A stretch of DNA of 23,753 nucleotides from contig BLXT01000722.1 of assembly GCA_019648995.1 (NCBI GenBank), forward strand, positions 451,281-475,033. Direction: 5' to 3'. This stretch comes from Plakobranchus ocellatus. Its lineage: Eukaryota; Mollusca; Gastropoda; Plakobranchidae. The notes below the pieces were generated by a model. The model made no database searches. It saw only the letters and a program-made list of their open reading frames with translations, and had not been told where the DNA came from. Of this stretch, positions 1 through 12,068 are shown piece after piece. The translations under genes were made by a program, and so were the position numbers. Each line of letters opens with the position of its first letter. Position 1 is the stretch's first letter.

Positions 1-48
1 GCACATAGACAGATGGCTCAAGGTTTGAGTCTCCACTACTGTTTCTCT
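1..48 (-). other. Start of 3' untranslated sequence; holds a copy of the last coding sequence
   Basis: These bases follow the TAA stop on the minus strand. Bases 1-45 are identical to 96-140, which lie within the coding exon. No polyadenylation signal is inside the window; the 3' end of the transcript must be further left. Confidence 0.7.
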
Positions 49-140
49 TTAGTGATTGTACTGTTTGGAAGGGAAATAGAGCTGATAATCAATGGGCACA
101 TAGACAGATGGCTCAAGGTTTGAGTCTCCACTACTGTTTC
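1..140. repeat. 45-bp perfect direct repeat (1-45 and 96-140)
   Basis: The two 45-base copies are identical and offset by 95 bases; the 50-base spacer (46-95) is not repeated. One copy is coding (ending in SVYV), the other lies after the stop codon and in a different frame relative to it. Because the left copy starts at the first base of the window, it may be longer. Confidence 0.95.
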
Positions 141-3100
141 GACTGCGAGTGTGAGAAATATCAGCGAAAAAATCATCTGCTGAATTCAGAATCGAGAAGT
201 CACGATCGGAGCTTGAGCTCCCAGGGCGACTGCGTCGGTTTGAGCTGCCAGATGGATTTCTGCTTCGGACAGCACCATAGGTTGGTAGAACCTCACTTAA
301 ATACCAAGTTCGAATCATACTAGAGGATGATGGGTTACGACTGCGGTTGCCATTGCCATTTCCATTCCCACCACCATCTTTAATTGAAGAAGACGAGGGA
401 TTGCGTTGCCTCTGAAAGCTGTCAAGCATTGCTGCACTTGCTAGCATGTGATCCTGGTCAGGAACAAAGTGAAGCCCCATGGATGAAGACAGATTGCGCG
501 GCCTCAGCCCATCAACAGAGCTTTCTGGGTCAGCTCCTTGGTGATGCATGGATGAGCCAGAGGTAGAAATTTGCTTCAACTCATTGGAGGATGGGTATCT
601 GTGCCGAAACTGGTTGGCTTCTAAGGAGGATCCTTGAGTGTTGACCGATATCTCGAAAAGATCTAGCTGGCTAGGAGGTCGAATGATGGAAGATGAGGAG
701 ACTAATGGGTCCTCGTAATAGTTGCCAATGTTGTTGCGAAGTAATTCATGAAGCACTGATTCAGAATATGGGCTCCCCATTTTAGTAGTAACAAAAGATG
801 AGGGACTTGCAGGTGCAATGCTTCCTCGGCCCATGCGCAGATCTTGATAAGAGTTTGAATCATCACATGCAGGTTGTCTTAGCCCAGAAGACAAATGCCT
901 TCTTCTGTTGCCTAATGATGGCAATGCTAATGTTGGGTCATCTTCCGTCAACATATCTTGTTCTGGAGTTATCAAGTGCTTCAGAACACTCGAGGAGGAA
1001 GGGTGCTTGTTTCTACGTACCTGGCTGCTACTGATGATACCAATATCGCTTGTGTTGATTTCCCAGCCTGCTGAAGATGGGTGGGCACTGTTAGACTGAA
1101 AAGAGCCATTGCTGAAAGGTGAAGAAAGTCTGTCTTGTTCGTTTCCTGCTATGCTTTCTTCACTGTCAATACTGGCCGCCCCTGGCGTGGGAGCTGGAGC
1201 TAACCCATGATGGTGTTGCTGCTGGAACCTCTCGGCTTGCTGCTGCTCAGCCTTGGTTACCTTCCTACGGAGCATCTCATTCTGACTTGTCAACTTGCAG
1301 TTTCCCTCCATAAGGTGACAGATCCTCTCAAATGTACCGTCCATGGCCGTAGCCGTAGCCACAGCAACATCAGCTGATCCCACACTGTTGATGCTGCTGT
1401 TGGATGGACTGTGTGTGAGAGCTCTGAGCGAGATCCCCTCTTCCTCAGACGCTGCCATACTGCCTGGCCTGTATGGGCTGAGCATCAACATAGATTCATG
1501 GTCCACAAGCCTGGCCTGCGTCAGGGCTGGTTTCACATGCTCATGTTGCTGGGGCTGAGGAGTGTCCACATTAGACAGGAGAACTGCTCCATTTTGCTTC
1601 ATCTGCTGGGACAACTCGTAGTCTGCCTGGATGACGTTATGCCTCAGCACTGGTGACTGGGACACTTGCCTATCCAGTGGGGGATTTTGAAATGTTCTCT
1701 GAGAGTCTTTCTCATAGTGGCCACTACCATAAGTGTCATCACTGACTTTATCATCACTTCCAGCTTTGGAACTTTTGTTGTAAAGACGAGGAGAAAATGT
1801 TGTTATGGTTAGTGGTAAAAAATCTGTCTTTCCCATGGCTGAGAGCTGATGGAAATTTTGTTGGTGCACTGATTGTTGCTGAGGCGGGAACTGTCTTGAC
1901 TCTACCTGAGGCGAGCATGAAGACTCACTGCTAGTTGTGCTCAGGAGCCGCTGCCTGCTCAGCTTGGAATAACCCTGTGGAGAGATGATCTTGAAGGAGG
2001 TCGGCCTGCTCTCGGAGCCCCCCAAGCTATAACCAACATTATCCAGCACACTTCCTCCATCCTTCAGTGAATGACTAGCCTGGTCAAGGCCTGCTGCTTC
2101 ATGGCTGCCACCGCTTCCCATTTGACAAGTGTCTTCAACACCAGCACTCTCATGGTGCAACTTGTTTGGAAGTCTTCCCGGAACCTCCTCCAATTTCCTT
2201 ATGGATGCAATCTGTTGCCTCTCTTTAACAACGTGATGCTTGACAGCAGAGAGAGGCTTGGTAGTTGGAGTGGGTTTTAGTGTATCCTCTGAAAGCAGCC
2301 GCCTGTAATCGACATAGCTCAGGTTGTGGTGTTGCTTCACTTCTGTGTGTTCACCTCGCTTGCTTTGTTTGCTGACATGATGTTTCCCGCTGACTTGTTC
2401 CTGAGACGCTCCTACGTGCACGGCAGAAGCATGGTCTGCCTCCTCACTGTCTGTTTCAGCAGCGTAACTCCATGAGGCCTTGTTGACCTTCTTCACACCA
2501 GTTTCAGCCTGACCTAAGAAATCAGCGTTATCAGCAGGTCTTTCAGACCCCAGCTTGCTTTTTTCTTTCGAAATGACATCTGAGAACTGAACACGTTTCA
2601 GGTTAGCGCTGGCTTTTCCTTTGTTAGGAAGTTTTCTTTGGGCTCCAGGGATCTTCCATTCATGGGCAGGAAAATGCTGAAGCATGGCCAGGTTGTGGTC
2701 AGCTTCAATATCTAGTTTCACTTTGCGGACTTTCAACACATCTGCAGAAGATGAAAATGGCAATCCAAACTCCACATTTGATTCTTGCTTTGAACTGGTC
2801 ATGTTATGATGTTTTTCTTTTACAGCAGGGTGACAACCAGTCACATGGGTTTGTCCTAACGGTGGTGTATAGATATCGTCTATTATCTTATGTATTCGAT
2901 CATGGTTGTGAACAGGGGCCTCCAAGTCCTTGGATCCTCTAACTAAAGACACAGTTTGCTGTGCTCCTTGGGGATCAGATTTAAGAGGCTTTGAGGTTTT
3001 AGGGTGGATTTTGCCCACATGGTCTTTTGCTCCTCTAGTGGCCTCTTCATATGCTGGGGGAGCTCTAGCAGTGTAGTTTTTAATGGCTATTGTGTGGGGA

Positions 3101-6100
3101 AGCTGCATCATATCTACACCTCCCTCAGCACCAGCAGAACTATAGCAGTTCTCCAACCACTGGCCTGAACTTTGAGCATGCTTCTTGGGCTGTTGAGTGA
3201 CGGTTTGTACGCTGGTTGGAGCCTCTAAGTAAGGCAAGGATTCCATGTTGTTAAAGAGAATATGTGCCAACATTGGGTGCTGAGCTGGAAAGCATCCTTT
3301 TGTTGTAAAGCTTTCTTTACTTTCATTATACCTTGCTGTGGGGTTTTGAGACTGCACAATGTCTTTGGGCTTGTCAGCCAAATTACTTCCCCGCTCTAGT
3401 GATGACATTTCTTTAGTATTAGAATAAGAGGTAAGCTGCTCTTTTCTGAAATAATGGGCATCTCCGGAAGTTCTCACATCCAACTGATCCATATCCAATG
3501 CTCTTGCTTTAACAACATTGCCAGAGGGGCCTGCTTGATGCAATTCACAGGCACGTTTCCTCGAGTCTGACACTGCCTGTGCATGCCTGGTCGCTTGAAG
3601 TCCCATCTGCCTATCATTTCTGGGATCACTTAAATGTCCACCAACGACGACTGCATCATCATCACTTCTGCTCAGCAGTAGTGAAGGCGCTGAAGCTGGA
3701 CCTGCAATGGTGTCGGAAGAAGGATGCAGGTTCTGAAGATTCTGCTGTTGTCTGACGTGTGCCTCTGCCCTGGCTTGCAGGGCTTCAGCAAGGGTGAGAG
3801 AAACAGATTCACTTCCTGTCACAGATGTACTTACACTTCTATCATATCCACCTGACTCATGGACTTCAGTGCTGGAAGCTTCCCCTGCTGGTTGACTGGA
3901 ACATCCTGGTTTTGTCATCAATACAACACCTGGGCTATCTCTTGGTGCCGCTAGCATTTTAGCTGCAGCAGAGTCCTTGCTTTTACTTGAATCTCGAGCA
4001 CCATTTTCTGGGGTTCCACTTTGAGTTTTTTCTGCTTGCAGTTGAGTGCTACTCATTTTTAACAAGTCATTAACAGTTTTTGTACAGCGTTTGCGAGACT
4101 TGTTTGACTTTTTGAGATCTGGGTTGAGGTGATTCTGAAGCAGACGCTGCTTGAAAGCCTCTATGGAGTTGTCCTGGCTTGAAACAGATGGCAAAATGCT
4201 GCCAGCACTTTTATTTTCAGGTCTTACTGAATGTAGAGGTAGTTTACAGGAAATGGTTTCATGACTACTTGCCGTGCATGAAGCCAAAGAGGAGATTCCC
4301 TGGGGCTCAATATCACCACTGGCCAGTGTGGAATCACTTTCGCAATTTGTGTGCAATGCTGTTGCTGATGTTCTTAATGAAGATGGTGGTGTGGCACAGT
4401 GTGTTGTTAGTCTAAGCTCAGTAGTATGAGAAGTACTGGTCGAGGTTTGGGGAGCTGTGTGATGGACAGATGATGGAAGTACAGATGCTAAAGTTGGTGC
4501 AGAGTTGAACTTGAGGAGGAGAGCAGAACTGGAACCTGAGGGAGACACAATTGTGATGTTAGGAGGGCCTACAGCATCTGTGGGGGTGTTGCTTGTCCTC
4601 CTGAATGTCGGGGCTTGCCCAGGAGACATAACAGGTCTGGTTGCAGCCACACAGATTGGAATGCTGCTTGGTCGGCTAATGCTAGAGGACTTCATTTGGC
4701 CAGTTTGTCCTACGCCACAGATGGTTGAAGGCACTGCTTTAAGGTTATGAGACAAAAAGCTTGTGGAGCTAGGAAGATGCTTTTCAGGAGCTGATTGTAC
4801 TGTGGCACTATGACAGTTGGAGGTCGAGAGCACAGTCTTTAAAGTCTGTGAAAATGATACTCTTGGGGAAGTTGTTCCCTCAATCACTCCGCTTTGAGTG
4901 TGTCGGGTTGACAGGCTGGAGTTTGTCAGACATTCCCCTGGGAGGAAGGATGCTGATTCTTGAGATCTGGCTGCTAAAGTTTCATTCAACACACACATGA
5001 CTTGGCTAAGATCCTGATGAGGCACACTCACAGCTGACACTGATATACTTGTGGGCAAAGAAGGCTGAGAACATGAAGCTTGCAAAGTTGGTCCAGACAG
5101 GCAGCTGGAGGGACTTTGACCCTGATCTGCATTTGCAATACCTGTAATCCGCTGCTCCACTGGTGCTTTAAGGGGCATCAAAAGGACCATGTTGCTTACT
5201 CCGGTGGCTTGAGGCAACCCAGCAGATAAAGCACTTAACACTGGCAAGGATACGGGCAACTGCTGTGAGAATTTTAGTGAGAGCTGTTCACTGGCAGCTG
5301 TAAAACTAGGTTCAAATGCTCTTGTACTCTCAGTAGTTTCTTGAGCTTGGAGCTCATTCTGCTTCTGTGTTTGCTGAGCTGTGCGAAACTTTGGAGGAGT
5401 TTGCAATGACTGATATGATACAAAACGCAAGTCCTCACATTGTTTGCCTTGCATAAAATGAGGCTGGTGATTGCCAATAAACTTCAACTTTTCTGGTTTA
5501 GCCCCTGACTCGGATGACCTTACTGCAATTTGACAGGCAGCCGGCAGTGCATTCATTTCACCAACACTTTTACTGAGCTCTTTAAACAGAAGATTTGAGG
5601 CAAGATTTTCCCTTTCCGCACAAGAAGTGACAATTTCCTCATGGTTGTCATCTGTTAGATCGATGACCTCATAATCCTGACAGGACACCCTTGCAAGTCC
5701 TTCTTGCCCAGGTCCGGCTTTCTCTTCATTGTGTGGGAGCAGACTGTTGAGCTTTTGTCTTTGCTGATCTGCTGCTACATTAGGCTTTAAAGGGATTTCT
5801 TGAGAGGCAGCAGTGCAAACATTCAAATTGATTGCTCCAGGCAAAGCAGAGAAAAGATCAGCCTTGGGGCAGCTTGAGCCACTGAACTCGGAAGTTAAGT
5901 TTGGTGCAATGTGTTTACCTTCACAGGAAACATCAGCCTCAGCCCTGCTGTTGATCGAGGTGATGCGCCTACCACTAGGTAAGGCAGAAGTCTCTGAGGA
6001 GCCAATACCATTGCCACCAGTCTTGTTAGGTTGAGCAACACGTTGGTGGTGGTGATGGTGCTGCTGCTGCTGCAGTGAAACAGATGGTAGGATTACTGAA

Positions 6101-9100
6101 GCAGAACTGTCATTAGCAAGGATTAGCTTATGGTCTTTGCTGTATCCAAGGTGCTGAAGCAAACGAGATAGCTGAGGAGATTCTTTTTCAAGAAGATTAA
6201 ACGTTGCCAAAGGCAGCTCTTGTCCAACAAGCGCTTGATTTGGCCCACTCTTGTCATGATCCTGTGGCAGCTCCAGCAACTTCTCAGTGGTTTCCATTCC
6301 TTGTCCACTAGTGGTCAGTAGTGAAACATTGGCGCTATCTAGATCATGACCCGGAGCAGAGCTCTCTGTGCCCTTGCTGGGCGTAGGGCAGCTGGCTGGA
6401 CTCATCACAACTGCTGGTACAGCTTGACACCCAGAAGAATCTGAGGTACTCAATGGATTCTGACTGGTAATGGACATAGTGGATGCCACCTCTGCTGACC
6501 CTAACGATGCCCTTGGATGCTTTTCTACTTGTGAAGAATTCAAATATACAGATGTTTTATTAGGTTGTACTGGTGGTTGTGCAGGTTTCAGAAGGTGATT
6601 TTCTACAGCTTGACGCAGCGGCTGCAGAGGTATGTCTGCTTGCTGGCTGATACTTGCATGAGAAACCGCTTGTTGTGAACTTGGCTCAGTACTTTGTAAA
6701 CCTTGATAGACATTGGATGATACTTTTATTGTCTCTTTAGATTGTTTTGAGGAGTCCTGAGCTGGGGCTGAGGCTGACTGTCGTTGAGTGTGACCTTGAG
6801 CACCAGAAGGAATCGTTACAAGCATTAGGCCAGTTTGGGCTGGAGAGAGCTCCTGTGATTGTCCAGGTAAGGCTTGCACTAACAGCTTTTGAGTAGTATT
6901 CAGAATAATTGGGTTGCTACCTGCTGGGGAATTCAGGTCTGCTTGTGGTACAATTGGTCTCAACTGTATGGTCTGGCCTGGGGCTAATCCACTCAGCCCT
7001 GCTGGATCAATCTGGGAGAGAGGGAGGGAAGGAAAGCCTGATTGGTCTGGAACAAGCATCAGTGTGCTCTTAGGCTGGGCCTTGGCCACTTGTGCTGTTG
7101 GTGCCAGTTTTGGCATCAGCCGCCTTTGTTTGGGAGGCTTTGAAGATATGGCTGAGACATTACCTCGCTGGGGCTGGGCAATAGGAACTGTCATCCATAC
7201 AGCATCGTCTGAAGTGATTGGTGTCACTGAACTTTCAACAGCACCTTTGGAATTAGCCCTGTCAGTTGTAGTTTGTGTGAGGCCAAAGATATTGAGGTTT
7301 GCAGGCGAGGATGCAGCAGGCTGAGCCACTTGCTGGTCTTGAATCTTCACTGTAACATTTGCTGTCTGAGTTACACCCCCTGAGGACTGAAAATTTTGTG
7401 CCAGTGGTTGTTGTTGCACTGCCTGCTTTTGCTGCTGTGGTTCATACTTTGGATCAGGCAGTTGAGGTAGCAGAACCAACTGCCTTTGGCCACCAGCAGA
7501 ATTGACTTGAACAGTCTGGCCAAAGATGCCATGCCCAGGAAGACTCATTACACAGCTTGTGGCTGCACCTGAAGTTGATTGGTCAAAATTTTGGAGCTCT
7601 TGAGGAAATCCTAAAATTTTGAGGATAGCATTATCATTTAACTGGAGAGGCAGGGCATCTGCTTGAGCTTGATTCCCTTCCTGACTTATTGAAGCTATGC
7701 CATGTGCTTGTGTCCAGTTTGCAGCTGGAGAATTCTGTACAGAAACTGTTACACAGGCTTCACTACCCTGTTGGTTTTCCTCCAAAGTGTGGTGTGATTG
7801 CTGAGGGATAAAGCCTCGTGAGCTGGTTTGTGATGTAGGAGTCAAGTGAGAAATTAGCAGGTTTCGTTCTGCACACTGGTGAGCAGTTGATGTGACATTC
7901 TCACTACATATATTTTGAACTTCATTAACGAGGGCTGAGACAAAAGTCTTTTCATTAGATGCAGCTTGATGAGATTCCTGTTGTTTAAGTCCTTCAAATT
8001 CATTATTCTGTTGACATGACAGATTCTGTCTATGTTTGTCAGGTACATGAGGTGAAATTCCTTTACCACTGCTTGCATTGGTGCTTGCTATGACTTGCTG
8101 TGAGGGCACAGATATGGAGGTATTTGCTATCTGACACTCACTGCTAGCTGTTACAGGTTGTAAGCCTCCACCAGCGGAGGGAATACGGGCATTGCTTAAG
8201 GACACATTAGATACAGAAAACTGACCAACGTGAGGCCTTGCACCTGATATAATTTTGGTTCTTGCAAACAGAGGCTGTTCACCACTTGGATTTGTTGAAG
8301 CTCGCAAAAGTTCTGTTTTGGAACCTGTTTGGCTGGATAATGTTCCACAAGGCTCATTGATTCTCATGCTTGTGTGATCAAGAGCACAGCTTCCCACCTG
8401 ACCATCTGCAGAATTTGTATCTCCTGTTGCTTGGGTGTTTGGAGGAACCAGGTTTGCTGACACTGCTCTCGGTGGCTGGACATTAGCTGACACAGATGGA
8501 CCTTCGGATACTTTTACAGTTTCCTTTAAGTGAAGAGCTTGAACTGCAGCAGGTTCATTGAAAGACGAATCAGAGCTCAGCAATGTCTCGAGGAGCAGGC
8601 GGCCAGGAGGACGGACAGTCTTCTCCACTGCTGTTGTATGCTTACCCAATACTTGACCACTTGATAGTGAGCTAGTTGGGATTGAAGCTGGAGTGGGCCT
8701 GACTTCCAACTGATGCATCAAAGTATGACCTTCTGACAAGCATGTAACTTGAGGTGCTCTGTGGATATGACTTGCTTGTTGGTCTTCTGTCTTAGATGCG
8801 TTGGTGCTCTGCTGACCAGGTAAGCAAATAATCCTTGGGATTGTTGGAGCAGATGAGAGTTTTCTTTGGCTTGATTCTGTAGTTGCCGTCAGATCAGCAG
8901 CTTGAGAGGAATTAACAGAAATAAAAGAATATTGATTGGAAATACACGGAGCTGGAGCGGGTTGTGTATCAAAGACTGATGGTGTTGTATGGGTATCACA
9001 TTTCAAAGTCGGGCACTTTCTCGGTTCATTGCCACACACTGGGCTGGTTGTCGTGGTCAGTGCAGGGAAAACATCATCGGTACAATGAGAAACAGAGCTC

Positions 9101-12068
9101 TGGCTTTGACTTAGTAGGCTGGCAGCCGCAGACACAATGTATGACGATGTTGTCGGTAAGGTCACTGGAGACTGACGTGATGATGATGACGATCCAGACC
9201 TTGTCAAGGGGAACATTATTTTTGAGAAGATATCTGGTGATGGCAAAGTAATCTGAGCATGTGAACTAGATGCAGGGTGGCTGCTAAAGGAGAGCCTCCT
9301 TGAGCTGCTTAGCATGTCATTGAGGATATGTGACATGTGCAGGCTGCTCACGGGAGAATCTGACAGAGCATCAAACACGTAAGAGCTGGGGCTGCAAGTT
9401 ACTTGGCTGAATATCAATTCTGATGTTATCCCTGTTCCATCAACACTGGGGCTGGCTCCAAAATGTTCAGATCTTGCTACATAGTGTGGCCCAGCTGAAC
9501 TAGACCCCTCTGCTTCAGAGACTGAACACTCTGAGGGCTTCAACGCTGCAACAGCTTGGGTGTCAGGTTTGCTAGGCACTGTGCGATTTTGGGCATGTTC
9601 ATTCACAGTTGGGACAATCTGTGACTCAATGTTATGATGCTGCACTTGTGAGGAACCAACAGCTCTGTTGTACGCCTCATTCGGGGAAACTGTTGAATGA
9701 GTTTGTTTACTCTGGAGGTCCCTGTTGTAAAATTCAAGCTCTCTGTTTCTTCTGTTGCCAACATTCTCGCTACTTTCTAAGAGGAGATTTTGGACACTGT
9801 CATAGGCCTTGCTTTTCGAAAAAGTTTTTATCTGTGAAGTGAGAGTTGGAGGAGCTGAACGTCCTGGCTGAGATAAGATCATTTCACCACTGGCACATTC
9901 TCGTGGCTTGTTGGCTTGATTTGACTGGTCTTGGATAAGGATTCCAGCATCATAATTCTGGAAAGGTGCTCTTTTGTGAGTTTCAGCCTGAACCACTGCA
10001 GATACCCTTGGCTCTGAGGAAACTGGCAGACTTCCAGCTGATATACTGCCTGGAGATTTGGACCCTTGAGATTGCACACAGTTGAGGGAGTGGGAAGTAA
10101 CTGGAGATGTAGCTCGAGAGGCGTTTGATGACAACAGGCTGTATTCAGAGGCGGCTAAGAAGCCAGATGCTTGGCTTTTATTGAGGATTCCACCAGAAGA
10201 AATCAGTTTCGGTTCCTGAGCATTGGTTGACTCTGTGATAGCAGTGGTTGTGGTATTTATACTGGATGATAAAGAACAAATGTTTGCACCTGATGCCAGC
10301 GTTTCCGAAGGGGTTTGAGATTTTGGTAAACAGACAAGCCCATCTGTTGATGCCGGCATAGGCAGGGACAGAGAAGTAGGTTGGCGCTGAGCTATAAGGG
10401 AACTATCCAAAGGGATAGCCATTGGTGGCAGAGGAAGTAGAGATGGAGTCAATACACTTGATGATAATGATGATGGAGGGTTCTTGGGCACTAAGTATAA
10501 TTTCTGAACACCATTCTCTAGAACTGTGATGAGAGTGAAGTCTTGCTGACCCAAGATTTGAGGCTGCTGGCTTTGTTGCGGGCTGGCGTCATGTGGCATT
10601 TGATCATTCCTGTTCTCTTGTTTGTGCTGATAGCTGGAGGGTGTTGGTTGATGGTCACTAGAGACATGGCTCAGTTTCACTTGAGACCCTGGTTGAATGC
10701 TGCTTTGTTGCTGCATGTTCTGCTGAAAATTTCCGCAAGCCTCAAGTTTGGATCCTAGGTGCTTTAATTCTGTTTCACTCCTTGGATGTCTGTTTGTGGC
10801 TTCATATGGACTTTGTTCATGATCAACATTTGCCTCTTGCTCACCATCTGGAGAACATGAGTTAGGATGAATGTTTTTAGCGGAGGATTGCATGTGATCT
10901 GTGTTAGACTGTTGCTCTGGCTGATTCAGGGGAGTGTTCAAAGATGGTGAAAAACTCATTTGTGGAGCCAATTCATCTCTTTTAGAAGGCCGTGATTTAT
11001 TTAAAGTTAATGGCATTACCTGGTCGTCTGGATGGATAGATTGTTTCAATGAAGAACTGCAATTTTCTTCACTTCCCATCACGGAATTGACAATACGTAA
11101 AGGTTTGACAAGGGCTGACGAGGAATTGGTCAATTGAATCTGAGAACTCAGAGGTTCGGCACACAAATGAGGAGCTTGATCCTCAACATCTTTGTTGTTT
11201 GGCCCCTTCCCATGTCCTGGAGAGTTCATCAGCTGACTAGGGGTAGATTGGGAGGAAAAGGAAGCATTCAAGACCTGATCATGTTGACCTTCTCCCAAAT
11301 TATCAGTCTGTAGTGGAGTATGCCGCTTGGTAGAAGCAGAAGCCAGGGGTAGATTTCCTTGTTTCACTTCATAGTTATTTGGAGACATACTTGTCAAAGA
11401 TTGCTTAGCTTGGTTACTGTTGGAGCTTGGAGTGAAACTTGATTGTTTCTGCATCTCCATGTGGGAGACTGGAAGCACAGGAGCATTTTCATCTACATCA
11501 GTGTTCTTTGATGGGCTGATTTCACTAGTAGCGGAAGATCTCACTGTTGTTGTTGGTATTGTTGTTGTTGCTGTCGCCAACGTAGATGGGCCTTGGATGT
11601 AAGAAAGTAAGAGAGGTGGGAAATGGGAGTGAGCGGACGACGGCAGACGAATTCCTTGGCTACGTGGAATGGAAGGACTAGAAAACTGAGAAGTTGTAGG
11701 AACTTGCATTGACGGTGTCGCTGGCTGACTAGGCGTAGGATTCACCGCTATCTCAGAGGGGGCAATGAGCAACCTTTGGGAAGCTGGTGGCAACTCAAGT
11801 GAGGAGACAACCACTTTAGCGCTGGCCATGGAAGTGTCTTGTTTCAAAAACACTTGATGCTTTCCAGTCTGTGACAAACGGGATAGATTCACACTCGGCC
11901 CCTGGCTGGTGCACGTAGACCTCTGCGGCCCTGTCACCAATATGACAGTTTTTTGTGGATCATTGCTTCCACAACTAGATGGAGAACTCAATGAAGCACT
12001 ACTGTGAGGAATCTCAGTTTTCTGCTTCTTTCTCGACTCAGGTTTTACCGGATCAGTGGTTGAAGATT
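49..12068 (-). CDS. Terminal giant coding exon 11, residues 457-4462, TAA stop at 51-49
   Basis: The exon starts after a T15-CAG acceptor (AG|AATC at 12068). Its first two bases complete a Glu codon with exon 10, and it stays open for about 12 kb to TAA. Most of it is low-complexity Ser/Thr/Gln/Pro. Basic patches near the start (KPESRKKQKTE) and at about residues 3089-3103 (KKSNKSRKRCTKT) may be nuclear signals. Other motifs are a Q4H5 run (6043-6074), VIDLTDD near residue 2591, LETLL at 1616, LSRLL at 2423, PPAYEEA at 3460, LHELL at 4229, a three-heptad leucine zipper at 4036-4060 and RNPSSSS-type repeats after about 4150. The open frame does not begin with ATG at its 5' end; upstream splicing supplies the start. 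Role inferred: a disordered scaffold with short interaction motifs. Confidence 0.92.

Noticed and set aside
6914-7324. A 136-codon plus-strand open frame and other plus-strand frames over 108-11602
   Set aside because: They are antisense shadows of the giant exon, with no splice logic or recognisable protein features.
11989-11991. A TTG at the 5' end of the long open frame as a translation start
   Set aside because: It lies inside exon 11; the frame stays open upstream to the splice acceptor at 12069 and continues through exon 10. The true start is in an upstream exon.
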